This document shows positions 1 through 6,094 of a stretch of DNA of 32,749 nucleotides, one piece after another. The position numbers were made by a program, and so were the translations under genes. The notes below the pieces were generated by a model, which saw only the letters and a program-made list of their open reading frames with translations, ran no database searches and had not been told where the DNA came from. Source of the stretch: Acidimicrobiia bacterium (lineage in GTDB: Bacteria > Actinomycetota > Acidimicrobiia > Acidimicrobiales > Aldehydirespiratoraceae). The DNA is taken from contig JAJEJB010000001.1 in NCBI GenBank assembly GCA_022828135.1, positions 1 through 32,749 of the forward strand. Reading direction: 5' to 3'. How positions within the stretch are numbered: position 1 is the stretch's first letter; every line of letters begins with the position of its first letter.

Positions 1-60
1 AGGAGCACCCCGCCGCGGTGGACCACGGCAGGAGACGGACTTCAACGCGGGCAACTCTGT

Positions 61-146
61 TGGCCGCCGCCGGGCAGAACTGTTGGCCGCCAGCGGGCAG
101 CTACATGGCCGCCACCGGGCAGGATCTCATGGCCGCCGACAGGGGG
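61..146. repeat. four tandem TGGCCGCC-N3-GGGCAG repeats, possible IS21-family end
   Basis: Four near-identical 17-bp units begin at 61, 84, 106 and 130, about two helical turns apart (23, 22 and 24 bp). The first three read TGGCCGCC-N3-GGGCAG; the last diverges to TGGCCGCCGACAGGGGG. IS21-family elements carry multiple short repeats of this kind at their ends as transposase-binding sites. I infer that this is the terminus of an IS21-like element whose istA/istB genes would lie to the left, outside the window. No transposase reading frame is visible here, so the assignment is tentative. Confidence 0.4.
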
Positions 147-413
147 GGACCTTTAGCAGAGACTTGCTACAGCAACGCACAGTACAGGCATCGCCGGTCG
201 GGAACAACCCTGACCCGCTACCGCACCGCAGGCACGAGTGCCAGCGCTCAATTGAAGCTTGCTCTTGCGTTGCAGAGCAGCGGGGGAAACTCCGAATCGG
301 GAGGGGGCGGACCCGCCCCCTCCCCCTCTCTTTCTTCTACAACCCGCACTGTCGCACAAGCGTGGGGCAAGTGGACTCAAGACCACGTCCACCGGCACCC
401 AGTCGGGTGTCGA
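147..413. other. intergenic stretch without a recognisable gene
   Basis: The open frames crossing this stretch are low-complexity, Arg- and Gly-rich translations with no family resemblance. The only clear structure is the hairpin at 299-324. The segment separates the putative insertion-sequence end from the decayed Schlafen-type fragment. Confidence 0.5.
299..324 (+). terminator. perfect GC hairpin followed by a pyrimidine tract
   Basis: A 12-bp arm (299-310) is followed after only 2 nt by its exact reverse complement (313-324). The next bases, CCTCTCTTTCTTC, are T-rich for this genome. On the plus strand this resembles an intrinsic terminator. It could end transcription coming from the putative IS element on the left. 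The T-tract is interrupted by C, so efficiency is uncertain. Confidence 0.45.
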
Positions 414-523
414 CAGCTAGTGGAAGCCTCGGCTGGTGCCGTTGGGCCGAGACGTACGAGCAGGCCGTCGGCCGCCTCGGTGCTCGAGACGCGCCCCCGG
501 CTGCGAGCCCAGTCGATCAGCCG
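414..523 (-). pseudogene. decayed duplicate of the 3' end of the Schlafen/AlbA_2 gene
   Basis: This 110-bp stretch aligns with the 3' end of the intact Schlafen-type gene (1909-2075, 167 bp). The size difference is one clean 57-bp deletion. In the intact copy the missing segment lies between two 9-bp direct repeats, GTCGGCCGC at 1963-1971 and 2020-2028; only one copy of the repeat remains here. The reverse-strand translation still reads AADGLLV...PNGT.RGFH. The Tyr codon after FH is now TAG, and similarity stops abruptly near 523. No start or upstream domain remains. It is therefore a remnant of a paralogue, or of a duplicated 3' end, downstream of the nucleotidyltransferase-HEPN gene. Confidence 0.75.
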
Positions 524-580
524 CTCACGCTGCGGCGGCGGTCACCGTGCTCCGCTCCGGTGTCGAACTCCTGGCCGTCG

Positions 581-1594
581 TTACGGCTCGACCAGGCCGG
601 CGCCGGCCGTGGTCGGCCCGCCGGTGGCCGTGTCGTGATCGGCGAGGCGAGCGCGGACCTTCGAGGCCCAGCGGCGCACGTCGGCAACATCGGTGTGCCC
701 CCCGATGCGGTTCTCAACGGCATCGGCGGCGTAGGCGGCCACGTCGCAGGCGATCAGGCCGATGGCGCGGGCGAAGGCCGGGGTGGCGACCTCCTGGGCG
801 GTCTTGCCCTCGGTGGGGCTGCCGTAGGCGCCCCGGGTCCGCCACATCGACACGTAGTCGGGTGACTTCACCAGCCCGGGCGCGGAGGCCAGCAGACCTC
901 GGAGGGCGTCGGTGTCGGCGTCGTCCAACTCGGCGATGATCTTGCCCACATCGTGCTCCCACAGCGTCTGGGCCCTCACGCCCGATACCACTCCCACCGC
1001 CTTGGCCGCGTTCTCCACCGCCATGTCGGCCGCCTCGCACAGCATCACCAGCCGTCCGCCGCGCACGAGCAGGTAGTCGCCAGGATCGTCATCGTCGGCC
1101 CGGTCCCGCTCCGGCGGACTCGGCACGCGCGTCGCGTCGATCTTGGTGAGGTTCAACAGCACGCCCCTCAGCCGCTCCAGCGCCAGTTCCGCGTCCGATG
1201 CCGGCATCACCTGGTGCTTGTCCCAATCCACATCAGCCATCTCCACAGTGTCGCAAGCTAATAGCATGAGATCACATGATATGGCTGATATGAAAGAGGC
1301 CGGAACCTGCTTCCGCTGGATCCGCCACTCGGGCCGGTCGGTCACCAGCACCTCGACCCAGCGACCGCAGGCCGCCCGGGCCGCCTCCTGCAACTCACGC
1401 TTGACGATCGACCGCCGCCCGTAGTCCAAGTCGTCGAGCACCGCTACCAGGTCGATGTCGCTGCCCGGCTCCGACTCGCCCCGAGCCACCGACCCGTACA
1501 GCCACACCTCCCCCACCCCGGCGGACACCAACGACCGGGCCGCCCGGCGCGCGTCATCCAGCGTCGGCGCAGCCTCGCGAGTCACGACATCCAC
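581..1594 (-). CDS. nucleotidyltransferase-domain protein with HEPN-like C-terminal half
   Basis: The product is 337 aa and the start is GTG. Residues 29-49 carry the minimal nucleotidyltransferase signature, GSVARGE followed by SDIDL (G34, S35, D46, D48), with a third acid near E81 (WVEVL). The C-terminal half (about 135-310) is helical and resembles HEPN-type domains, but I see no clear RX4-6H ribonuclease motif. MNT and HEPN proteins usually form two-gene toxin-antitoxin pairs in which MNT modifies the HEPN toxin; here both halves are in one chain. No strong ribosome-binding site precedes the start. The miniature IS630 element ends only about 10 bp upstream, so the promoter must lie in or beyond it. 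The neighbouring VapBC and Schlafen-type genes suggest a conflict or defence role, which is inference. Confidence 0.75.
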   Translation of the reverse strand: MDVVTREAAPTLDDARRAARSLVSAGVGEVWLYGSVARGESEPGSDIDLVAVLDDLDYGRRSIVKRELQEAARAACGRWVEVLVTDRPEWRIQRKQVPASFISAISCDLMLLACDTVEMADVDWDKHQVMPASDAELALERLRGVLLNLTKIDATRVPSPPERDRADDDDPGDYLLVRGGRLVMLCEAADMAVENAAKAVGVVSGVRAQTLWEHDVGKIIAELDDADTDALRGLLASAPGLVKSPDYVSMWRTRGAYGSPTEGKTAQEVATPAFARAIGLIACDVAAYAADAVENRIGGHTDVADVRRWASKVRARLADHDTATGGPTTAGAGLVEP

Positions 1595-1603
1595 GAGCCC
1601 ACG

Positions 1604-1619
1604 CTAGTGGGCTGTCAAC
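1604..1619 (+). repeat. left terminal inverted repeat of the IS630-like element
   Basis: These 16 bp, including the CTAG target, are the exact reverse complement of 1882-1897. The match continues imperfectly inward (AAGGTTCG against AAGCCTTCG). Confidence 0.85.
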
Positions 1620-1896
1620 TAAGGTTCGCGCGCGTGGTTGGTGTTCATGCTGTTTGTTTGGCTGGGAGGCACCGTGTTGCCGCCCGCGGACGCCAACACC
1701 ACCAGAGCCCGCCGCCGGCGCACCACCGACCCGTCTGAACTGCCGCTGCCCCGGCGAACGATCCGCTGAAGCTCACGGCCCTCCCGGTCCGTCAAACGAC
1801 GAACCCGCAATGGTCTGGACATCCCCCAATACCACCACCCACAAACCCCCCAAACCGTGGACACCACCCCGACGAAGGCTTGTTGACAGCCCACTA
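1605..1896. mobile_element. miniature IS630-derived element with perfect terminal inverted repeats and TA duplication
   Basis: CTAGTGGGCTGTCAAC (1604-1619) is exactly inverted at 1882-1897. Excluding the TA dinucleotides (1605-1606 and 1895-1896), the element is 288 bp with 13-bp perfect terminal repeats and a looser extension inside them. TA duplication is the hallmark of IS630/Tc1-type transposition. The interior encodes only the N-terminus of an IS630-like transposase, so the element cannot move on its own. It lies between the Schlafen-type gene and the nucleotidyltransferase gene. The right-hand TA is part of the Schlafen-type stop codon, and because the site is CTAG the stop reads TAG with or without the insertion. 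Confidence 0.85.
1619..1822 (-). pseudogene. IS630-family transposase, N-terminal fragment
   Basis: The 67-aa frame begins at ATG 1822 with MSRPLRVRRLTDREG and continues through RRRRALVVLASAGGN. This is the usual opening and first helix-turn-helix region of IS630-family transposases. After the GGN motif the sequence switches to unrelated residues (PPSQTNSM...) and stops. The rest of the HTH and the whole DDE catalytic domain are absent, which indicates a large internal deletion. It is a non-functional internal remnant of the miniature element. Confidence 0.8.
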
Positions 1897-1897
1897 G
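1882..1897 (-). repeat. right terminal inverted repeat of the IS630-like element
   Basis: This is the exact reverse complement of 1604-1619. Its TA at 1895-1896 lies inside the TAG stop codon (1894-1896) of the Schlafen-type gene read on the minus strand. Confidence 0.85.
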
Positions 1898-3672
1898 CCG
1901 GGTGCTGGCAGGTAGTGGAAGCCTCGGCCGGTGCCGTTTGGCCGGGACGGCACTAGCAGGCCGTCGGCCGCGAGGGCGGCTAGCCGGCGGCCGGCGGTCA
2001 CGACGGTGACGGCGATCAGGTCGGCCGCCTCGGTGCTCGACACCCGCCCCCGGTGGCGTGCCCAGTCGATCAGCAGCCCGTCCTGGCCCTCGGGCGAATG
2101 GAGCCTGCGGCAGCGGTAGCCGATGCGGTGCCTCGACTCGTCGCTGAGGCGGTACGCGGGCTCCTGATTCGGCGGGACGCCAGCGACCGCGTCGATCACT
2201 CCCGGCACCAGCTCCAGGGGCCTGGGGCAGTACATGTCCTGCTCGTCGCCCAGCCTGGCCGCGGCCAAGCGCTCGATCGCGTCGGCAGCCTCCGCGACCG
2301 GGCGCTGCAATGCCGCGGCAGCCGAATCGGCATCGACCCAGCCCCGTTCGCACAGCTCGTCGATCAGCAGCAGCGCATCCACGGACGCGGCCAGCTCCTG
2401 CGGGACGATGTCCGACACCAGACGGACCATCTCCGGATCGGGCTCGCCGCCGAGCAGCGTGACCCGCACGTAGGGTCCGGCGACCTCTGCGATCTGGGGC
2501 CTGGGCCGGCCCATTGCCAGCATGTCGCGGGTCATCCTCGCAACGCCGATGCCTTGACGCTCGGCGATTCCGAGCGCGGCGGCGGCCTCCGCCAGACTGC
2601 GGTATCGCGGCACTGCCGGATGCGAGATGATGTTCGCCGGGCTGATCCCGCCGACGAAGCCGCCCGGCGACGTCACCGTCAGCACCGCGCCGACATGCTC
2701 CACCGTCGTGGGCTGCGGCGACAGCCAGTCGCGGTGGACGACGCCGTTGACGATCGCCTCGCGCAGCGCCCTCAGCGGGATCGCCTGGATCTGGGTGTGA
2801 GCGAATCCCTGAGCGATATGGAAGGTGGGATCGGCGGCCTCGCCCGCCCTCTCGGCCTCGTGGATCTGTTCGAGCAGCGGACCCGAGCCCCGGACCCGGT
2901 GGCGGCTGTCCCCGCCAGGCACGTCGCGCCGCATGTAGTCGATGCCGACGCAGGGCGTCGCCACGAACAGCAAGCTGCCCGCGTTGGTGAGCCTGCCGTC
3001 GCCGTCGGCCAGGTTCAGCCGCCGGACCAAGTCAGGTGCTGACGCCTCGGCCAGCTCGAGGTTCGAGGGGCCGCCCCGCAGCCGCAGGTATCGGCCCGCC
3101 AGCTCGACGGCTACCGGCCCGACATCCTCCAAGGTGTGGCCGGACGGCTGAGCCGACCAGTCGAGGCCGCTGCGATGCAGCCGTCTCGCATGCCACGTCG
3201 AAGCGTCGACCTCCACACACTGATCGTCGACCCGCCACCGGATGCGCCCCCTGTAGCGGATGGGCTCGATCGCCTCATGGGTGGTCAGCACCAGAATGCG
3301 GCATCCGTCGAGGTCCGCCTCGCGCACGTCCACGGTCAGCTTGCTGTCGGTGAGTTCGTAGATGCGACGGCGCAGCCCTGCGGCGTCAAGGTTGGTCCCG
3401 ATCCGCTCGCCGTCGTCGGCAATGCCCAAGACGATCGCTCCGCCGCCGGCGGTGTTGGCCATGCAGGCCATCTCCCCGGCCAGGTAGGCGGCTGCTTCCT
3501 CGTTGGTCTCCAGACCCGGTACGACAGATCGCCCTCGACGGCGACCAGGCTCCTCCTTCACATCGATCTGGGCGGTCTCGATCAGAGCGGGGCGCTGCCC
3601 GTCGGCAAGCCGTTGCAGCGTTTCGGCGATCTGCTGCTCCAGCGGGTCGGGCCCCAGAAACCCAAAGGCCAT
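1894..3672 (-). CDS. Schlafen/AlbA_2 (divergent AAA-4) domain protein with GHKL-like and winged-helix domains
   Basis: The chosen start is ATG 3672 (MAFGFLGPDPLEQQ), preceded by GGAG 6-9 nt upstream, which gives 592 aa; the frame stays open further upstream without better support. Residues about 35-190 form an AlbA_2/Schlafen domain (DVKEEPG, then ETNEEAAAYLAGEMACMANTAGG and IVLGIADDG). Around residue 300 comes the HATPase_c_4-type motif LREAIVNGVVHRDW, typical of COG2865 proteins annotated as ATP-dependent helicase or transcriptional regulator. The C-terminus (about 540-590) looks like a winged helix (SSTEAADLIAVTVVTAGRRLAALAADGLL). Members occur as regulators and in phage-defence islands. 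It lies 116 bp downstream of vapC on the same strand, with its own promoter-like region. The IS630-like element abuts its stop codon. Confidence 0.8.
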   Translation of the reverse strand: MAFGFLGPDPLEQQIAETLQRLADGQRPALIETAQIDVKEEPGRRRGRSVVPGLETNEEAAAYLAGEMACMANTAGGGAIVLGIADDGERIGTNLDAAGLRRRIYELTDSKLTVDVREADLDGCRILVLTTHEAIEPIRYRGRIRWRVDDQCVEVDASTWHARRLHRSGLDWSAQPSGHTLEDVGPVAVELAGRYLRLRGGPSNLELAEASAPDLVRRLNLADGDGRLTNAGSLLFVATPCVGIDYMRRDVPGGDSRHRVRGSGPLLEQIHEAERAGEAADPTFHIAQGFAHTQIQAIPLRALREAIVNGVVHRDWLSPQPTTVEHVGAVLTVTSPGGFVGGISPANIISHPAVPRYRSLAEAAAALGIAERQGIGVARMTRDMLAMGRPRPQIAEVAGPYVRVTLLGGEPDPEMVRLVSDIVPQELAASVDALLLIDELCERGWVDADSAAAALQRPVAEAADAIERLAAARLGDEQDMYCPRPLELVPGVIDAVAGVPPNQEPAYRLSDESRHRIGYRCRRLHSPEGQDGLLIDWARHRGRVSSTEAADLIAVTVVTAGRRLAALAADGLLVPSRPNGTGRGFHYLPAPG

Positions 3673-3689
3673 GCCACTCTCCAAGCATT

Positions 3690-3719
3690 GCTTATAGTTT
3701 CTGGTCCAAAAGTATAAGC
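3690..3719 (-). promoter_or_regulatory. promoter/operator of the Schlafen-type gene: GCTTATA...TATAAGC palindrome
   Basis: A 7-bp perfect inverted repeat (3690-3696 and 3713-3719) lies 18-47 nt upstream of the start at 3672, in an unusually AT-rich patch. Read on the minus strand it contains two -10-like boxes, TATACT and TATAAG. An operator overlapping its own promoter would fit autoregulation by the C-terminal winged helix. That is inference. Confidence 0.45.
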
Positions 3720-3788
3720 GATCGGCGATCTGCGGGATCGGTGATGGGTTTTGTGGCATTAGCCTGGACCCCGCAGGCCCCGGACGGC

Positions 3789-4163
3789 TCACCAGGGGCG
3801 GAGTATCTCCACCCGAGTGCTGGCGACCTCGTCGGAGGCGGTGAACAGCGGCTTGTCCAGGAACTCGGCCAGGATCAGCGCCGACCACGAGTCGAGGGCG
3901 TCGTGTGCATCGAGCCCGGCTCGGGTGACGGTGTCTACGACGAACGTTCGCACCGGGAACCACTCGTCGACGTTCAGGAGTGCCAGGCCGGTCTCGACTT
4001 CGATTGCGTCGGCGCGTCCCGCGTGGCGGGCCGCCATGAACCGCCCGACCGTCAGGGCCGACCAGTCGAGGGCGAGAATCTCCGCCGCAGGCGGGACCAC
4101 GCCCTCGAGCACGCCGGAAGCCACCAGCACTCCCCCGGCGTCGCAGACGACACTATTGGCCAT
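3789..4163 (-). CDS. vapC: PIN-domain ribonuclease, VapC-type toxin
   Basis: The product is 124 aa, a normal size for VapC. The first Asp of the PIN fold is D8 (SVVCDA) near the N-terminus. The central acids lie around VETGLALLN and LDAHDALDSWSALILAEF, and the last acidic position is in the motif LFTASDEVA near the C-terminus. PIN toxins cleave RNA, usually tRNA or rRNA, using Mg2+ held by these acids. Its ATG overlaps the end of the antitoxin gene by 11 nt in a different frame, the usual arrangement for coupled toxin-antitoxin pairs. The specific RNA target cannot be read from the sequence. Confidence 0.8.
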   Translation of the reverse strand: MANSVVCDAGGVLVASGVLEGVVPPAAEILALDWSALTVGRFMAARHAGRADAIEVETGLALLNVDEWFPVRTFVVDTVTRAGLDAHDALDSWSALILAEFLDKPLFTASDEVASTRVEILRPW

Positions 4164-4377
4164 CTGACCCGCGGAGACGCCGACGGATGGCTTCGAATTC
4201 GGCTCGTGTCATCGGTTCGACACTGCGGACGACCTCCGCCGGGGAAGGACGCGAGGCGATCCGCGTCAAATGGTCTCGCACGTACTGCTGCACCGAGAGC
4301 CCTGCGGCCTCGGCCTGCTCCCGCAACCGCCGGCCCACGTTGTCGTCGAGCCCCTTGATGTTGAGGTCCATACCCAT
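4153..4377 (-). CDS. vapB: ribbon-helix-helix antitoxin, VapB/FitA-like
   Basis: Taking the ATG at 4377 (MGMDLNIKGLD) gives 74 aa. An in-frame TTG at 4389 would add four residues but has little support. The N-terminal 45 residues match the FitA-like ribbon-helix-helix pattern: MDLNIKGLD, then RRLREQAEAAGLSVQQYVRDHL. The C-terminal tail (PMTRAEFEAIRRRLRG) probably wraps the PIN toxin. Such antitoxins bind an operator over their own promoter together with the toxin. A matching palindrome lies just upstream at 4384-4396. Confidence 0.8.
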   Translation of the reverse strand: MGMDLNIKGLDDNVGRRLREQAEAAGLSVQQYVRDHLTRIASRPSPAEVVRSVEPMTRAEFEAIRRRLRGSDGQ

Positions 4378-4383
4378 GGTTTC

Positions 4384-4396
4384 TACCAATCTGGTA
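4384..4396 (-). promoter_or_regulatory. putative VapB operator TACCA-ATC-TGGTA
   Basis: A 5-bp perfect inverted repeat with a 3-nt centre ends 7 bp upstream of the vapB ATG. It overlaps the sequence TTATACC, a possible -10 region on the minus strand. The position and symmetry fit a ribbon-helix-helix antitoxin operator. Confidence 0.5.
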
Positions 4397-4548
4397 TAAG
4401 TCTTGCAAGGCCGACAGGGGCGAGCATTCGCCGAGCCCGAGACTCTGACTGTATCAGCGTTGATCTAGTTTCAGTACATCTCACCAAAAGACTATACAAT
4501 GCATCGAAGATTCCAGCCTGTCATAGACTCCGCCGTGCAGGAGGCTCC

Positions 4549-5298
4549 TCAGTCGATGAGGCCCTCGGCGGTCGCCTTGTGCACTGCGGCGGCTCGGCCC
4601 GACACTCCGAGCTTGTTCCAGAGCTTGGACAGTTCCCGGTACATGGAGCGCTCCGAGTAGCCCATCTCGGATGCCACATCCGCGATCGCCGCCCCGGATG
4701 CGAGCTTCTCCAGCATCAGCCGCTCAGAGACCTCCAGGGATTGAGGCATTTCAGCATCGAAGTACTGCTTCACCGCGACGCTGGCGTTCTTCAGCCTGCG
4801 AGTGCCGTCCTGGGTGGTCAGCCCGGCTAGGGCATCCCAGTGGACAACCCTCGGAATGTCGGCCATCAGTTCCAGCTCCGGAGACACTGCCGGCCCTGAT
4901 CGGTCCAGCCGCGACTCGCCGGACGACAGCCAATCCTCGATGGAACCGGCAGCCTCGCGCATGTAGGCGGTGACGATCGCCCAGTCCTCGGCCAAGTCCG
5001 AGGGAATCAGGCACCCTGCCATGGCACTCAAGCAGTCACGGAACAGCTTCGCGATATCGCGCTGATACGACCACGGCAGAGACTCGTTGTAGACGTGCAC
5101 AGACTCGCGGTGGTACTCGGGCGCCCAGGGCTCGCGGTGGGGGCCCTCTGGCACCCCGAAGCGGAAGGCCTCCAACATGGCGTCGGTGCCTCCGACCATG
5201 CGACCGCAGGCGAGACGGACCCGCGCCAGAGCAAGTCCTTCGCTCTGTTCACCGCCCACGGCCCCTACAGTACCGAACTCGACCTGCCGGTGTAGCAC
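4549..5298 (-). CDS. LuxR-type HTH transcriptional regulator
   Basis: The longest frame is 249 aa from a GTG. The true start is uncertain: the N-terminal 35-40 residues look poorly conserved, and an in-frame ATG at MVGGTDAML is a reasonable alternative. Residues about 187-249 form a LuxR/GerE HTH: LEVSERLMLEKLASGAAIADVASEMGYSERSMYRELSKLWNKLGVSGRAAAVHKA. This includes the typical RTV/RSM recognition-helix region and the KLGV end. The N-terminal domain (about 40-180) is not recognised; no receiver-domain aspartate pocket is evident. The gene diverges from two small membrane-protein genes across a spacer with repeated TGGCAG half-sites, which makes it the likely regulator of that spacer. Confidence 0.75.
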   Translation of the reverse strand: MLHRQVEFGTVGAVGGEQSEGLALARVRLACGRMVGGTDAMLEAFRFGVPEGPHREPWAPEYHRESVHVYNESLPWSYQRDIAKLFRDCLSAMAGCLIPSDLAEDWAIVTAYMREAAGSIEDWLSSGESRLDRSGPAVSPELELMADIPRVVHWDALAGLTTQDGTRRLKNASVAVKQYFDAEMPQSLEVSERLMLEKLASGAAIADVASEMGYSERSMYRELSKLWNKLGVSGRAAAVHKATAEGLID

Positions 5299-5357
5299 CA
5301 GCGCCGGTCACGCGTCGCGGCGGCTGATGGGGCCTGTTCGGGGGCTCTGTCAGAACT

Positions 5358-5440
5358 CTGCCAACAACTTGGCAGGTTTCTGCCACGACTGGGCCGAATC
5401 TGGCAGACATTGGCAGACATTGCGCGTCTTGACAGTGCCA
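5358..5440. promoter_or_regulatory. cluster of TGGCAG/CTGCCA half-sites in a divergent promoter region
   Basis: A perfect palindrome CTGCCAA-CAAC-TTGGCAG occupies 5358-5375. It is followed by CTGCCA (5380-5385), then a direct repeat TGGCAGACAT twice (5401-5420), and a partial half-site, TGCCA, at 5436-5440. A consensus -35 box TTGACA lies at 5429-5434, directed towards the small membrane-protein genes; no convincing -10 follows at the ideal distance. Spacings of 10-12 bp place several half-sites on the same DNA face. The divergent LuxR-type protein is the obvious candidate ligand. Confidence 0.6.
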
Positions 5441-5463
5441 AGCTCAGTCTGTCGAGACAACCG

Positions 5464-5493
5464 CCGGTAACCGAAAGCAAGTTCGGGAACCGG
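5464..5493 (+). promoter_or_regulatory. imperfect hairpin in the leader of the small membrane-protein gene
   Basis: CCGGTAACCGAA (5464-5475) pairs with TTCGGGAACCGG (5482-5493) at 10 of 12 positions around a 6-nt loop. It ends about 27 nt upstream of the ATG at 5521 and leaves the ribosome-binding site free. It may be an RNA leader hairpin or another protein-binding palindrome. Confidence 0.35.
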
Positions 5494-5520
5494 CCAACAA
5501 GAGGAAGAAGAGGAGATGCC

Positions 5521-5658
5521 ATGTCCGACACCACCAGCAGCGACACCATGCGCCACCGGCGCTCTTGGACTACGAGTTGGCTCGTACTAGCCGCGGCCGC
5601 GACCGCCGCAGCGGCGCTGGCCGTTCCGCGGTACCGCCGCAACCACCGCGGCATCTGA
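5521..5658 (+). CDS. small single-pass membrane protein (45 aa)
   Basis: The ATG follows a clear ribosome-binding site (AGGAG at 5510-5514, 6 nt spacing), which is stronger than most in this window. The 45-aa product has a polar N-terminus (MSDTTSSDTMRHRRSW), an Ala/Leu-rich hydrophobic stretch from about residue 17 to 35, and a basic tail (PRYRRNHRG). The charge pattern fits a one-helix membrane peptide. I recognise no family. It is the first gene downstream of the half-site cluster and is followed after 13 nt by a second small membrane-protein gene. Confidence 0.6.
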   Translation: MSDTTSSDTMRHRRSWTTSWLVLAAAATAAAALAVPRYRRNHRGI

Positions 5659-5671
5659 CGATCACCGATCC

Positions 5672-6076
5672 GTGACCTCCGTCGCAACCGGCGACTTGGC
5701 GCCGCCCGAGGCGCACGAAGAGGTCCGGCTTCGCGTCGAACCCATCGTCCCCCACGGCTCCATCGCCACCCACGAGCCTGCCTTCCCCCACGGCCGGACT
5801 GGGGCCGGATCGCTCGTCGCGCCACAAGGCGGGGATCCGGCCGACACCGACGAAGGTGGTACGTCCCTCCCGTCCTGCGGACCGGCAACCCGACGGACCG
5901 TACCGGCCGGCCCGGACGTGAGTCTCGGCCTCTTGGGATGGCTCGCGGTGCTGCTCGTCGTAGCGCTCCTGACGGTACTCGCCCACGCCGCCAGTGTGCA
6001 CTCCGACCAGCTAGGGCACCGCGAGCCATCCCTTCTCACCGACCCGGCCTTCGTGCTCGCGAGGTCTGCAGAGTAG
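5672..6076 (+). CDS. single-pass membrane protein of unknown function
   Basis: The 134-aa frame starts at GTG 5672, 13 nt after the preceding small gene. The first 85 residues are Pro-, Gly- and Glu-rich and probably disordered. One strong transmembrane segment follows (about 87-107, LGLLGWLAVLLVVALLTVLA), then a short tail. I recognise no family. Co-direction with the 45-aa gene suggests a two-gene unit under the TGGCAG-rich control region. The ribosome-binding site is weak, which fits translational coupling. Coding status rests on the hydrophobic helix and context rather than homology. Confidence 0.5.
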   Translation: MTSVATGDLAPPEAHEEVRLRVEPIVPHGSIATHEPAFPHGRTGAGSLVAPQGGDPADTDEGGTSLPSCGPATRRTVPAGPDVSLGLLGWLAVLLVVALLTVLAHAASVHSDQLGHREPSLLTDPAFVLARSAE

Positions 6077-6094
6077 AAGCCCCGGCCGCGAGGA

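Noticed and set aside
61..146. Possible CRISPR array because of four evenly spaced repeats
   Set aside because: The spacing elements are only 5-7 nt and the units themselves vary; no spacer-sized unique segments or cas genes are present.
18..939. Several overlapping plus-strand open frames at the left end
   Set aside because: They translate into Arg/Gly/Ala-rich low-complexity sequence, overlap the antisense of the nucleotidyltransferase-HEPN gene, and resemble no family.
3673..3963. Upstream extension of the Schlafen-type gene to 689 residues
   Set aside because: It would overlap the vapC gene and cross an AT-rich promoter-like palindrome; ATG 3672 has a good ribosome-binding site.
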